A stretch of 64,000 nucleotides of DNA. Origin: Mallotus nudiflorus. Lineage: Eukaryota; Streptophyta; Magnoliopsida; Malpighiales; Euphorbiaceae. The translations under genes were made by a program, and so were the position numbers. Positions 1-8,959 of the stretch are shown here, piece after piece; positions within the stretch are counted from its first letter, which is position 1; each line of letters opens with the position of its first letter. The notes below the pieces were generated by a model. It saw nothing but the letters and a program-made list of their open reading frames with translations, made no database searches and was not told where the DNA came from. The stretch lies in NCBI GenBank assembly GCA_947683625.1, contig CANTUR010000128.1:687001-751000 (forward strand), written 5' to 3'.

Positions 1-1245
1 GTGTGCATGCCTACTTTATTGAATCCATCCAAAAATGCCAATACAGTCTTATCCATAGCCCCCTAAATTTGGACTGATTAGATAAAGTCTATAGCACTTG
101 ATATAGTGCTTTGAGTCAGCTTTAATTTGATATATTATGGCCCCCATTATTCAATCGGGGTTGCCATGACCATCCATTTGAAGCCTAAGTGCGCAGTCCA
201 CTTTATCAAATCCATCTATAAGTGTCAATGCAGTCTCATCCATAGGCCCTTAAAGGATTAGTACAGAAGAAGTGTGTAGCACCCATTATAAGGCTCTGAG
301 TCAACCTCAATCTAATATATTTTAAACCCCATAATTCTAATCGACTTGCCACGATCGTCCATTTGAAGTCCAAGTGTGCATGTCCACTTTGTCAAATCCA
401 CCTAGAAATGTCAATGCAGTCTCATCCATAGCCCCTTAAAGTTGGACTACTACATATGAATTCTATAGCACCCATTATAAGGCTCTGAGTTAGCTTTGAT
501 ATGTTATATTATGGCCCTCGTGGTTCAATCAGGGTTACCACAACAGTCCATTTAAATCCCAAGTGCACATGTCTACTATGTCAAATCCATGCATAAATGC
601 TAATACATTTTCATCTATAGGCCCATAAATTGGATTGTTATAGACAAAGTTTGTAGCTTTCATTGTAGGGCTCTACCTTAGCTTTGGTTTAAGATATTAT
701 GGGCCCTGTGGTCCAATCGGGGCTTCCACGATCGTCCAACTAAAGCCCAAGCGTGCATGCCCACTTTGTTAAATCCATCAATAAATGCCAATGTAGTATC
801 ATGCATAGTCCTTTAAATTTGGATTGATGCAAATGAAGCATGTAGCATTTATTATAGGGCTCTGAGTCAACTTTAATTTAATATACTATGGGCTTTATGG
901 TTAAATCGAGGTTACCATGACTATCCATTTGAAGCCCAAGAGCGTATGCCCACTTTGTCAAATCCATCCATAAATGCCAATGCAGTCTCAGCTATAGGCC
1001 CTTAAATTTGGATTGCTATAAAAAAAAGTGTATTGCTTATAATGCGGCTCTAAGTCAACCTCGATTTGATATATTATAGGCCATATAATTCAATCGATGT
1101 TGCCTCGACTATCCATTTAAAGCCCAATTGCACATGCCCACTTTATGAATTCCATCCATAAATGCCAATGCAGTCTCATCCATATGCACCAAAATTTTTA
1201 CTGCTATAAAAAAAGTTTGTTGCACCTACTATAGGGCTTTGAGTC
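1..1245 (+). repeat. 189-bp satellite array, segment 1
   Basis: Tandem head-to-tail monomers of about 189 bp. Recurrent landmarks in each monomer are CCCACTTTGTCAAATCCATC, ATAAATGCCAATGCAGTCTC, GATTTGATATATTATGGGCC and GGTTCAATCGGGGTTGCC. The array runs from the window edge, so its left limit is unknown. It breaks off just after GGGCTTTGAGTC at about 1245, where unrelated sequence begins. Monomers differ by scattered substitutions and 1-3 bp indels. No gene is supported here. Confidence 0.95.
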
Positions 1246-3108
1246 GCCACTATGGACAGTGGGGTTTAGTGCGTGTCCAAGATTTTAGCAACCATGACAC
1301 TGTTTGGGCTCAAGGCCTTAGAGAAAACACTAACCACTATCACAAAGACATGGCATGGAGATAAGGAGTTTCCATACAGGGTAATAACTAGGACAAATTG
1401 AAAAAGGTGGTACTTAATTCTCTAAAAGAAATCTAGCACCACAACTAGGAGATTCTGGATATGGAATACTAACTTCTCTTAGTCTCATGTTCTTTTAGAA
1501 TAATTTTATAAATGATTATTTCATCCTCTAATTACATGCAATTTTATTAAACCCTAATTAACATCAATCTAACCCAAAAGGCAACAAGTCAATAAAATTA
1601 CAAGTAAAAATGCACAAAAAGGCAATGTCCCTATGTCTAAACTATGTTAATTTTATTCTATAAGTTAGCTAAATCTACATATTATTTACAAATGAGAAAT
1701 GGACTATAGGTGGGCCTACATTTTTATTAATTAGTGAGCCTAGATCTATTTATTTTAATTTTTCTAAGGAATGGGCTTAAGTCTATTCAATTTTAAAGGA
1801 AAATCAAATTAGTGGGCCTAAGTCTAATTTGGTTTTATTTTAAGTAAAATATGACCTAGGTCTATTTATTTTAAAAGAAATGAAATTAAGTGGGCTGAGC
1901 TAAGTCTAGACAAGTTTTAATTAACTAAGACGGCCTAAAATCTAATTAATCTAATGGGCCTAAATTGATTTTAATTATTTAAAGTCTTAAACCATTTTTA
2001 AGCCTATTTATTTAAATGGGTTAGACCTAAATGTGGACTTGGGGCCCATAACGATAAAAACATAAAAAAAAAAACTCAAAAAAAATAAAACAATAAAAAA
2101 AATGGATCAAATAAACATTATAGTGATTTCTAAAAAAAACCCTAAATTTATTACATGCAAACCCTAATTTAAGCTACTGCCACCATTGATTTTAATTGAT
2201 TTTTTTACCCAATTTAACTTAATTACTAATTAATTTTAATGTACAGAAAATTAAAATTTTCACTATTCCAACTACTAGGGCTATTATAAACAATGTACAA
2301 AAATTAAATTTAAATGATTATACACCCAAAAATTAAAATAATTATATAGAACACCGAAAAAATGGAAAAATAAAGATAAAACCCTAAATTCTACTGGAAA
2401 ACAGTATAGGTTATTCCATGGCATTCTATGGATCTTCTGTTCATTTGAACATAAGCAGTAACCCCCTCAATCCACAATCGAACATCAAAACAAAAAAAAA
2501 AAAAAATTAGATTAGTGAAATTTAATACTCAAATCAATAACAACAATAAAATAAAAATCATTAAGGAAAGAATAAAATAAAATAAAAAAGGACATTGTGA
2601 TGATGTTGTGCAAATGCCCTTTTTTGGCCCCTCAGACTAGGATTTTCATCATTGAAATTGACTTGTTATTGATTCTGGACTAGGATTTGATTGCTTTTGA
2701 AGACACTGGTAGTATCCAAAATTGAGGTTTTTTGAAAGAGCAGGGTGTGTGCGAGGTATTCTTTATGTATAAATTTTTAGGGTTTCTGCATTTTTTTCTC
2801 TATGTAAAAAAACTCTCATTTGTGTATAAGTCTATCAAAGAAAGAAAAATCCTCTCCCACAAAAATCCTCCTCACGCATGCATGCAAACACTGCTTCTAA
2901 ATATAGAGTCTGCGCATATTGACTTCTGCCAAAGGAGGAATGGACTGATGATCATATAGCATTTGTTTTTTATTTTAAAAAAACCTTCTGGGTTTAAAAA
3001 AACCTTATCAGATAATCATTAAGATAAAATTTGAATTTTCAACCAATTAAAACACTAAAAATATAGATAAAAAATAAGAAAAATTACGAAAAAAGGGATT
3101 TATTGCGC
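1246..3108. other. AT-rich non-satellite DNA, no gene recognised
   Basis: The satellite gives way to unrelated AT-rich sequence beginning GCCACTATGGACAGTGG. It contains several AAACCCTAA motifs (near 1552, 2142, 2160 and 2380), poly-A tracts around 2060-2105 and 2490-2510, and a degenerate repeat listed separately. A 75-codon open frame at 2732-2959 has low-complexity composition (runs of F, L and K) and no recognisable domain, so I do not call it. The block is probably the left part of the same inserted island that carries the pseudogenes. Its identity is not recognised. Confidence 0.6.
1705..2000. repeat. Degenerate GGGCCTAAGTCTA-type repeat
   Basis: Roughly eight imperfect copies of a motif like GTGGGCCTAAGTCTA, followed by an AT-rich stretch such as TTTATTTTAATTTT, occur at irregular spacing of about 30-55 bp. 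Examples lie near 1710, 1735, 1767, 1813, 1850, 1890, 1930 and 1960. It looks like an old, decayed short tandem repeat. No function can be inferred. Confidence 0.5.
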
Positions 3109-3169
3109 GTCGGCACTGTGCAATGCCGACCAACATTGTCTAATGCCAATTGGCATTACACTAATGTTG
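3109..3169. repeat. Nested palindromes (hairpin cluster 1)
   Basis: Three inverted repeats sit in 61 bp. GTCGGCA (3109-3115) pairs with TGCCGAC (3124-3130). AATGCCAATTGGCATT (3142-3157) is a perfect 16-bp palindrome. It is enclosed by CAACATT (3131-3137) and AATGTTG (3163-3169). A related AATGCCAATTAGCATA and a CGGCA/TGCCG hairpin recur at 6287-6356. The two sites look like copies of the same hairpin-forming element. Confidence 0.8.
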
Positions 3170-3486
3170 ATCCTAAAAAAATTTTAATTACCAAAAGACC
3201 CCTAATAAATTGACTTATTTGCAATCAAATCCTAAAAATGTTGCAATTTAGTCCTTAAAGTCCAGAAAATCGACAACCAAATTCAATTTTTGAATGAATT
3301 TCATCATAACGGCTTACATCGCAATTATGCATAATTGTATCCTGAAATTGGATGCTTACAATTGCCTCGCTTTATTATTGTTTTCTTGACAAATTACGGC
3401 AAAGCAATAGAAGCACACAATTTCAAAAGAAAGAAATTAGGACGATGCTCAAATTGTTGAGCAAGGTGTAGTGTTTGATAAGTCTC
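3170..3486. other. AT-rich spacer, nothing recognised
   Basis: AT-rich sequence between the palindrome cluster and the minisatellite. No open frame with protein-like composition and no repeat relationship to the rest of the window was noticed. Confidence 0.5.
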
Positions 3487-3786
3487 ACTATATTTCCTAC
3501 TGAACGTCTAATGGACTTTGTGCAAATGAGTTTTGCTATATTCCCTGTAGGAAGTTTAGTGATGATAAAGTGAAAACTTGCTATAGTTCCTGTGGAACGT
3601 CTAGCAATGATGAATTTCATTATATTCCCTATGGGACGTCTAACGATGCACACTATATTCCTTATGGGATGTCTGGTGTAGTTGAATTGAATTTTGTTAT
3701 ATTCCCTATGGGATGTCTAATGATGCACACTATATTCCCTGTGGGATATCTAGTGTAGTTGAATTGAATTTTGTTATATTCCCTGT
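3487..3786 (+). repeat. 33/44-bp alternating minisatellite (left part)
   Basis: Units contain a TATATTCCCTATGGGA core followed by alternating tails. One tail is like CGTCTAACGATGCACAC and the other like GTGTAGTTGAATTG. Clear unit starts are at 3621, 3654, 3698, 3731 and 3775, giving spacings of 33, 44, 33 and 44 bp, that is a 77-bp two-unit period. More divergent units lie upstream to about 3487. The core CCCTATGGG is itself a small inverted repeat. Solo LTR 1 interrupts the last unit. Open frames here (3570-3758 plus, 3423-3868 minus) only translate the repeat and are not genes. Confidence 0.9.
3782..3786. repeat. Left target site duplication CCTGT of solo LTR 1
   Basis: CCTGT directly precedes the LTR start TGTTAGTGG and is repeated at 5320-5324 directly after the LTR end. 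Removing the LTR and one CCTGT restores the minisatellite unit with the expected 33-bp spacing (3775 to 5346). Confidence 0.9.
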
Positions 3787-5319
3787 TGTTAGTGGTATGC
3801 ACTAGGTCAATCATTTGATTATGCATTGACTTTCTTATTTTATTAATAAAGAGGTATTTCATTATCATTTGATTTTATGATAATTATATGAATGGTTAAT
3901 TCTTACTAAGGCCATCAAGTATATGACTTGATAGTAAAACCATTAGATTAAAATAAGAGTTCTATTCTAATTATCCCTAGCCATTTATTCATTATATAAA
4001 TATTAAAGTATTAAGGCTAGTATGATGTTGACTAATGGTTATATTTTACTAATCATGAATATGAGATATTATGTCAACTCATAGGTACATGATGAGAGAT
4101 CATGTACTGGATTGACCCACTATGATAATACTACATAGATTATTATCATAAGTATTTCTCATCACAGTAATTTTATTTCGATCCTTTGACCTTGAAATCA
4201 TCATGGATTTCTACATAGTTATTTTATGTTTTGACACATTCTAACATTGTCTTTAACTGGACGATTAAATTGGAATGTTGTTGGATATGAAATTAGTTAT
4301 ATGAGGAATATGAGTGATTCAAAAGGAATTTATCCCTCATTAATATGAGAAAGATATCTATGGGCCCCTTGATGGGATAGACTGAAGAAAATTGCATGGC
4401 CATGCTGAAATTAATTGATAAAGAGTTATCATTTTCAGTCTACTTGGAATCAAGTCATAATATTGAACTATATAAGGATGACATTCTATGCCTTATGTTC
4501 AATTAAGATATCATGTGATAAAGGGACGATAAAATTCATTGTAATTAGGTTATGTCAGATTATTGACTTCACATGACTTGGGTAGTCATAATGTCTTGCT
4601 AGAGGCCACTTATGACTTGTAGGCCTAAATAGAGATTTAGGCCCACTACCAATGTTATGTGAACCTACAGGGTCACACACTTAGAACAAGCCCAAAACGA
4701 ATATGGGTTTAATAAGCCCAAAATAAACTCTGTGGAAATAAATAATTAAAGTGTTTTATTTATTTATTTATTTAAGATAAATGTTATTTTAAATAAATAA
4801 ATAAGATATTTTTTTTTATTTGTTTTTAAACAAAATCATAATATAATAAATAGAAATTACCAAAAGGTCATTGGTAGGTGAAACCCTAATTTGGAGTCTA
4901 TAAATATGTTATATTCTCTAGGGTTTCATACACTTTTTTTTCTGCCTCAAAATTCATTTTCTTTCTCCTTAGAAAACAAAGACAGAGTTTTTCTTTTGTT
5001 CTTGATTTGTGAGACAATCAAGGAGGTTGCTAGCACACACACTCCAATTCGTTTTGTGAAGGGTTATTTGTGTGGATACCTATAGAGGACGCATCCTTTT
5101 GGAGACGTCTTAATCCGAATAACCAAGCCAAAAAGCTCGAGGTAAGGTGTCATCGGTGTGAACCTCCTCTCATCCTTCCAGAAAATCATGCCTCTTCTAT
5201 GTTTTAGTGAGATTCTTGAAATCCTAGATTTAATCAAGTAGTCAAATTACATGGATCCAGGCTTGGGTATGTGATAAAATTTTAATTTTTCCGCTATTGT
5301 TGTATCTCAAATCCCAACG
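3787..5319 (+). mobile_element. Solo LTR 1 (LTR retrotransposon remnant)
   Basis: A 1533-bp LTR starting TGTTAGTGG and ending CCCAACG, where the final A of the usual CCCAACA is changed to G. It is flanked by the 5-bp duplication CCTGT and has no internal retroelement sequence, so it is a solo LTR made by LTR-LTR recombination. A TATA box lies at 4899-4906. An (AAAT)-rich tract lies at about 4740-4815. The downstream part, with CCTATAGAGGACGCATCC near 5080, probably corresponds to R/U5 by family analogy. Its 3' end matches LTRs 3 and 5 (reverse-complement start GGGATTT) rather than LTRs 2 and 4 (GGGTTCC). The copia or gypsy superfamily cannot be assigned without coding sequence. Confidence 0.92.
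4899..4906 (+). promoter_or_regulatory. TATA box of the LTR promoter
   Basis: TATAAATA lies in the context GGAGTCTATAAATATG. It is conserved in all five LTR copies: 11864-11871 on plus, and on minus at 23542-23549, 33444-33451 and 43399-43406. The position is typical of a U3 promoter about two thirds through the LTR. Promoter activity is inferred, not shown. Confidence 0.55.
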
Positions 5320-5390
5320 CCTGTGGGACATCTAACGATGTACACTATATTCCTTGTGGGACATCTAGTGTAGTTGAATTTGAATGTTTA
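5320..5390 (+). repeat. 33/44-bp minisatellite (right part) with right CCTGT duplication
   Basis: The minisatellite resumes after the solo LTR with CCTGT (5320-5324, the right target duplication) and GGGACATCTAACGATG. One more unit starts at 5346 (TATATTCCTTGTGGGACATC). This is the continuation of the 3487-3786 array. Confidence 0.9.
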
Positions 5391-5500
5391 TGTCATAACT
5401 GCTATGCAGTACATAACATAATGAAGGTTATAACTACTGTGCAACACATAAGATAATAATTTGAAATTCATATCATAGCTACTGTGCAGCATATGAATCC
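5391..5500 (+). repeat. Short hairpin repeats, CTGCTATGCAG type
   Basis: Three imperfect copies of CATAACTGCTATGCAGTACA occur, with cores starting at about 5397, 5432 and 5477, so spacings are 35 and 45 bp. The core CTGC-TAT-GCAG is an inverted repeat. The shape (small hairpin, alternating short and long spacing) parallels the adjacent 33/44-bp minisatellite, although the core sequence differs. Confidence 0.7.
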
Positions 5501-6286
5501 TTTGATTGAAATGATGCATGTAAAATGCAAAAAATGAATTATGTAATCTTGTTATGTATTCTATACTTAATAGAAAATTTAGTATCACAGATTGATTATG
5601 AAGTCTTAATAATTCAATGAATTATTAATTTGATGAATGTCATTATTTAATTAGGAATGTATTCCTAATCCGAATGCAATAATGGACCAAAATACAAAAA
5701 AGAAAAGATGGATAAAAAGTAAGTAAATTGGACGGATTAAAATGGATATTCTCCATTTTATATATTTTTTCCCTTTTGTCAATCACTTCACTTCTCTTCC
5801 TATTATTTTCTTCTTTTTTTTTTCAATTGATCTTGATTTTTCTTTTCTTGATTTCTTCACCATTTGTTATCCGATTTACAATATGTCTTATCCTATGGCC
5901 TCCTTTTCATACGAACAACATGAAGGAATTGAGACCTCAGAATTTTAAAGGATTCTACCTCTTCATTTTCCTTAGAATAATCTAGAACTTTGAGAAGATT
6001 CAACTATCTTCCCTTTGACTCGTTTACATACCCACAGGTGCAGAGATGTGGGTAATGAGGTAACTTTTCTTGCTTTTGTTTATTTCTACAAAAATATTAC
6101 CTGTATAATTAGTAATTAGAGTTAGTTTTAGAGTAGAGATTGACATTGACATATATATTAGTCAGAAATTAATATGAAAATGCATGATAAATTGAAATTA
6201 ACTCTGAAAATATGAAATTTGACTCTCGAGTCATCATAATAGAGGATCAAATGTCTAGAATTCTGGTCGGATTGATCAGTCAGGTT
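5501..6286. other. AT- and pyrimidine-rich spacer upstream of PMD relic
   Basis: AT-rich sequence with a strong pyrimidine-rich tract at about 5760-5870 and a TATA-like TTTTATATATTTTTT near 5756. Open frames at 5728-5985 and 5742-5948 are low-complexity translations (F, L, I, S) of that tract and are not supported as genes. It may contain the decayed promoter or 5' leader of the PMD gene, but nothing fixes this. Confidence 0.45.
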
Positions 6287-6356
6287 AATGCCAATTAGCA
6301 TAGTAGATTGTTGATTGTCATAGTAGACTATCGATCGGCAATCTATATTGCCGATC
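6287..6356. repeat. Hairpin cluster 2 with perfect 10-bp inverted repeat
   Basis: GATCGGCAAT (6333-6342) and ATTGCCGATC (6347-6356) form a perfect inverted repeat around a 4-base loop. Upstream at 6287-6302 is AATGCCAATTAGCATA, a slightly broken copy of the palindrome at 3142-3157. The following GATCAAAAATTATTTTTTAA resembles the AT-rich sequence that follows the first cluster, so the two clusters seem to share an origin. Confidence 0.8.
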
Positions 6357-6385
6357 AAAAATTATTTTTTAAGGGGTAATTAATT

Positions 6386-6440
6386 AATTAATTAACTAAT
6401 CAAATCCTTCAATTTAAATTCTTTGATTAATTAATTAATT
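6386..6440. repeat. 19-bp inverted repeat, AT-rich
   Basis: AATTAATTAACTAATCAAA (6386-6404) pairs with TTTGATTAATTAATTAATT (6422-6440) with one mismatch and a 17-bp loop. It directly follows hairpin cluster 2. It may be part of a small foldback element or a by-product of AT-rich drift. Confidence 0.75.
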
Positions 6441-6529
6441 ATTGTTTGCTTTTTAAAATTGAAATAGTGTCTGATGACGTTCATAGGCTATTCAATCTAG
6501 CCCATAAATTATTTCACGGATTGTCATAG

Positions 6530-8540
6530 CAGGTGACACATCTAATTTGGGTTTCCAGATTTAGGCATTTCATTGCTGCACTTTCTATTATTCAAGGCCA
6601 GTTTGATCGATATTCTTTATTTGCTTTGATCAAGCGATGGATGGACACTACTCACACTTTTCATACTCGTGTGGTTGAGCTGACCGTTTCACCTATGACT
6701 TTCTCTGCTATCACTGGGATTTCCTTTGGAGGATCCCTAGTTCCATTTGACATCAGCTATTGTAGTCTTCCAGAGCATGCATGAAGTCAGTACGTGTGAG
6801 ATTTGATCGAGTTCGCCCTAGTATGGAAGAATTGGAAGAACTTTCTTCTTTCATCATTAATTGAGGGATTCAGATGCCTTCATACTTCTACTCCTTATCA
6901 GATTATTCATAAGGTGAGGTTTTTCCTTTTGATATTATTAAGCACAAACCTCTTTTGTGAGACCGGTCATGAGGTTAGTATCGCTTTGTTGGGTCCTCTT
7001 TGTGGCTTGGATCGAGTTGCCACACTAGATTGGGGATCTACTGCACTTGCTTATATTTATTACAAATTGGACACTATCCATAGAGGTGTTGTCATGATGT
7101 GTGGTTTTTGGCACGTCTTGCATGTATGTTCTCCTTCATTTGATCTTTACAGTCTTACTCTTCTCTACCTTTTTATAATATGTTCTATTTTTTCTAGATC
7201 TGGAGCATAGAGATAGGGCTAATTTGAGGGTTTAATGCTATCAATTCTGATAGGACATTTCCTCTAATGATGAGATGGGGTTCTTCCCACCTTGCTAGCA
7301 ATAGGAATACTTTGCAAACGTACCGTGATCAGTTGAACACTGTCGAGTGGCACCTGGTAAGGAAAAAGAAAATAAAATTATTAGTATGTTACAGTTTAAT
7401 AGAGATTATACTTAATTTACATAAATTGCAAGTAAACTCTGATTGGTTAGAGGGTACTGAGGACATCCAGTGATATGATTTCATGGCAATTGTAGCTCGC
7501 TTGGAGCCTATGAGGATCTTGCTCTCTAGTTATGGTTGTTTGATGTGGTATTTAGGGGAGCAAGTGTATTGTTGGTCTTCTAGCCCTTCTTGACATCGCA
7601 TTCCATCTGATGTCCCTTCCTCTATGCTTCACAGCGTACATCTGAAAGGTTCAAAGTTGAGGGATGCACTACAGGGATATGTTGCCTCAGATTTCCTTAA
7701 GCGTTCTTGACATTATAAGTAGTTTATCCATGAGATTTTATTGGAGCATGTTCGTATTGATGATGATGAGGTAATTTCTCATTGTTTCAACTTCTGTTTC
7801 TAGAATCTATGAATCACTACTTCTCTTTATAGTTTGAGGAGGTTCGCTCTCCTATTGATGCGGATGAGGAGACTGAGATTGCTCTAGAGACTGAGGTTGT
7901 TCCTAATACTGAGAGCCCTAAGCCTAGACCTATTCCTGGTCATCATGCTTAGCACGTTGGGTCTAGTCGTGATGGGGCCTTTATCGGCACTACGCTTGGT
8001 GATGTCTCTCTTCCAAACAAGTCTATGTTCTATTGGGCTCTCACTGTTCAGGCTCTAGTTGAGCAGCAGATGCAGTTTGGTGATGCTCAGCTTCCTAGCT
8101 TTTATCCATTAGATGCTTCTCATGTGAGTCTGTTTGCTTTATTTCTTATATGGATTTGTACACTTGACATTGATATTAATAAAATTTTACAAAATAGATT
8201 CCTTAGACATAGGCACAATATCTATATGGACTTGCCTCATCTCAGAGATTATTTATGATGCAGGTTACAAATAGTTGGCGGGTAAGTGCCTTCACTGAGA
8301 CAATGCACATGTATGCATGTTATGCATGTAATGCATATGATATGGTGTTTTTTCTGTATGCAAAGCTATTCCAGTGGTCTAGAGCGGGAGAATGAGATGC
8401 TTTGTCGGCAGCTTGCAAACTTGGGCTTTGATCCGTATAATGCTAAGACTTCATCTGCCAGATCTCCAGACACTTATAATCATGATGACCCTACCAAAGG
8501 ATGGAGCCCATGGCTTTATACCAGAGCACGAGATGAGTGA
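6530..8540 (+). pseudogene. Plant mobile domain (PMD, aminotransferase-like) gene relic
   Basis: The translated exons match the PMD pattern in order. ALIKRWMDTTHTFH and VELTVSPMTFSAITGISFGG lie near 6615-6735. VRFFLLILLSTNLF and LDWGSTALAYIYYKLDT lie at 6912-7078, and CGFWHVLH at 7100-7123. TYRDQLNTVEWHL ends at 7356, MWYLGEQVY lies near 7530, and the C-terminal SGLERENEMLCRQLANLG near 8370-8425 ends at stop 8538-8540. Intron-like gaps fit at 7124-7197, 7771-7832, 8124-8263 (before an 18-bp exon) and from 8282. A further one at 7357 to about 7432 is uncertain, and the last acceptor near 8364 is out of phase. In-frame stops are TGA at 6782, 6797, 7225, 7471, 7591 and 7708, and TAG at 7720 and 7950, so it is dead. 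PMD proteins are known from silencing-related plant genes and from transposons. Whether this copy was a host gene or element-borne cannot be told. Confidence 0.8.
7124..7197 (+). other. Relic intron 1 of PMD pseudogene
   Basis: GTATGTT at 7124 and TTTTTTCTAG ending at 7197 delimit 74 bp. Joining the flanks gives GFWHVLH followed by IWSIEIGLI, the expected W-rich PMD stretch, in phase 0. The splice sites remain canonical. Confidence 0.65.
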
Positions 8541-8909
8541 TTTAGAGTTTCTGTATTCCTGACTTTCTGCATGTTTGTATTTTACTACTCTCTATTATAC
8601 TACTATTTTTATTCATGTACTGTCTCGAACACTATTAGATAGAACTAAAATAGTGTTTCCATCTTAATGGATTTTTTTTAATAAATAACTAATTAAAAAA
8701 GATAGTTAATGAACATTATCTTTTTAATTAATTATCCATTTATCTCAATTCTTTCCCAAGATGGATAATATTAGATAGATAAATAATTAAAATAATGGAT
8801 TATCTTCCTAATTATCTATTTGTCCTAGTCCTTCTCAGATTCTATCACCTTATCCACATCTTTCTTTGCTAGTATTATCCTTTTCCCATATAAACTCATC
8901 TTCTTTCCC
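8541..8909. other. Intergenic spacer with AT-rich hairpins
   Basis: Spacer between the two pseudogenes. TAATTAAAAAAGATA (8690-8704) pairs with TATCTTTTTAATTA (8717-8730). ATTATCCAT (8731-8739) pairs perfectly with ATGGATAAT (8761-8769). A weaker pairing links GATAGATAAATAATTA near 8774 with TAATTATCTATTTGTC near 8811. The adjacent foldbacks suggest a decayed small foldback/MITE-like insertion, but no clear terminal repeats or target duplications were identified. Confidence 0.6.
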
Positions 8910-8917
8910 TATATAAG
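8910..8917 (+). promoter_or_regulatory. TATA box upstream of DUF7745-like pseudogene
   Basis: TATATAAG in the context CCCTATATAAGACCATAC lies 43 bp before the first ATG (8960) of the DUF7745-like frame. The short leader is C/T-rich, ending ACTCACTCATC. Sequence and spacing fit a plant core promoter with a short 5' leader. The gene it would serve is broken. Confidence 0.5.
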
Positions 8918-8959
8918 ACCATACAAGGGGCATTCTCCTTCATCCTTTACTCACTCATC

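Noticed and set aside
1552..2390. AAACCCTAA motifs as an interstitial telomere.
   Set aside because: They are isolated single motifs, not tandem TTTAGGG arrays. Such telobox-like strings are common in plant DNA.
2732..2959. 75-codon open frame in the left AT-rich block.
   Set aside because: Low-complexity F/L/K/Y-rich composition, no domain recognised and no supporting promoter. Expected by chance in AT-rich DNA.
3570..3758. Open frame with repeating IPYG and SND peptide motifs.
   Set aside because: It is the translation of the 33/44-bp minisatellite. The repetition comes from the DNA repeat, not from a protein family.
5728..5985. Hydrophobic small protein with apparent membrane segments.
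   Set aside because: The frame translates a pyrimidine-rich tract (long T and CT runs). Hydrophobicity follows from TTT/CTT codons, and two overlapping frames look equally hydrophobic.
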